This document shows positions 63,621 to 64,000 of a stretch of DNA of 64,000 bases, piece by piece (positions within the stretch are counted from its first letter, which is position 1; each line of letters begins with the position of its first letter). The position numbers were made by a program, and so were the translations under genes. Under the pieces are notes generated by a model, which saw nothing but the letters and a program-made list of their open reading frames with translations, was not told the origin of the DNA and made no database searches. Source of the DNA: Planctopirus ephydatiae (lineage in GTDB: Bacteria > Planctomycetota > Planctomycetia > Planctomycetales > Planctomycetaceae); the NCBI RefSeq assembly GCF_007752345.1, contig NZ_CP036299.1, positions 4,374,001 to 4,438,000 on the forward strand, in the 5' to 3' direction.

Positions 63621-64000
63621 TTACTTCGATTCAGCCTCGGCATCCTCATCGAGTTCCGCCGCCAGCAGTCCTTTCTCGATCCCGATGGCCATGAGCCGGA
63701 TCCATGCCTGCTCGGCCTGATAACTCAAGACCAGACCATTTTCGAGTGGCCTCAGCGACGCTTTGAGCGCGCCGACGGATGGATCAACCGGCGGCAGATC
63801 CGCAGGCAACACCGGCTTAAGCATCGTCTCGGCCAGATCCTTCAAGTTCGTACTGGTGATGTAGAAAGGGATCTTCCGTCGGCTGGCCAATGGGTCGGCA
63901 GGGGCCTGAATTTTCTCGATGATCTCGGCCAAACGCGATTTTGTCAGTTCGAGTGATAGCGTGGAATAGCAGATCAAATCATCGCTGATCCACAAATACA
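63621..64000 (-). CDS. C-terminal part of a protein of unknown function (5' end outside window)
   Basis: The frame stays open to the window edge, so the gene starts beyond base 64000. The visible 126 residues are soluble: a beta-type stretch (LWISDDLICYSTLSLEL), a helix (KSRLAEIIEKIQAP), a PFYITSTNLKDLAETMLKP segment and an acidic tail (AELDEDAEAESK). This resembles the end of planctomycete proteins of several hundred residues without assigned function. It is 118 bp upstream of hemL on the same strand. Confidence 0.6.
   Translation of the reverse strand, partial: YLWISDDLICYSTLSLELTKSRLAEIIEKIQAPADPLASRRKIPFYITSTNLKDLAETMLKPVLPADLPPVDPSVGALKASLRPLENGLVLSYQAEQAWIRLMAIGIEKGLLAAELDEDAEAESK

Noticed and set aside
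1-64000. tRNA, rRNA, CRISPR, insertion sequence or prophage genes
   Set aside because: Intergenic spaces were read for cloverleaf ends, regular repeats and transposase or integrase motifs; none was found.

Overview
The window looks like a planctomycete chromosome segment, probably close to Planctopirus. That placement is inferred from gene families and a GC content that looks near the mid-50s by eye; it was not computed. Supporting families are a YTV-type cysteine-rich surface protein, a very large PVC-type protein ending in a cytochrome c motif, a GYF_2-domain protein, a sulfatase, a squalene-route (C30) carotenoid gene set and an enlarged FlgL.

Layout. 1-3.7 kb: the C-terminal part of phosphoenolpyruvate carboxylase and a GlgX-type glycogen debranching enzyme. 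3.7-5.6 kb: a large protein of unknown function on the minus strand. 5.9-15.9 kb: a plus-strand flagellar cluster flgF-flgG-flgA-flgH-flgI-flgJ(rod-binding domain only)-flgN-like-flgK-flgL, which builds the distal rod, the P and L rings and the hook-filament junction. 16-20.8 kb: a minus-strand catabolic cluster (enolase-superfamily enzyme, DapA-family lyase, 4-hydroxyproline epimerase, FAD D-amino-acid oxidase) best read as trans-4-hydroxy-L-proline degradation. 21-22.8 kb: a translationally coupled bestrophin-family channel and beta-carbonic anhydrase. 23-31 kb: housekeeping and envelope genes (SDR, glycosyltransferase, SGNH hydrolase, RluA-type pseudouridine synthase, GYF protein, queF, two tatA). 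31.7-45 kb: YTV protein, fmt, NagB-like isomerase, a serine beta-lactamase/esterase fusion, an orphan GroES, a PQQ-type propeller protein, a giant cytochrome/HEAT protein and a PpiC-type chaperone. 45-51.5 kb: a looser, accessory-looking stretch (PLP synthase, lipoprotein, sulfatase, frameshifted membrane-protein relic, glycosidase-like protein, two small unknowns). 51.7-57.5 kb: a four-gene C30 carotenoid operon. 57.8-64 kb: DUF1294 protein, a helical unknown, rph, a HEAT/DMP19 protein, hemL and the 3' end of another unknown gene.

Non-coding signal. Several intergenic spaces carry short palindromic repeats that recur across the window. One family is built on a 9-bp stem around CATGCTTGC: three good and two degenerate copies, with a compensatory base-pair change between copies. 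A second consists of hairpins flanked by ACCCTC/GAGGGT. A third is a ~29-bp motif centred on TTCCGTAAG. They behave like REP/MITE-type dispersed elements. Further palindromes lie upstream of the flagellar and carotenoid operons and within a candidate promoter before the PpiC-type gene.

No tRNA, rRNA, CRISPR array, insertion sequence or prophage was recognised. All functional calls come from reading motifs by eye; no database search was possible.
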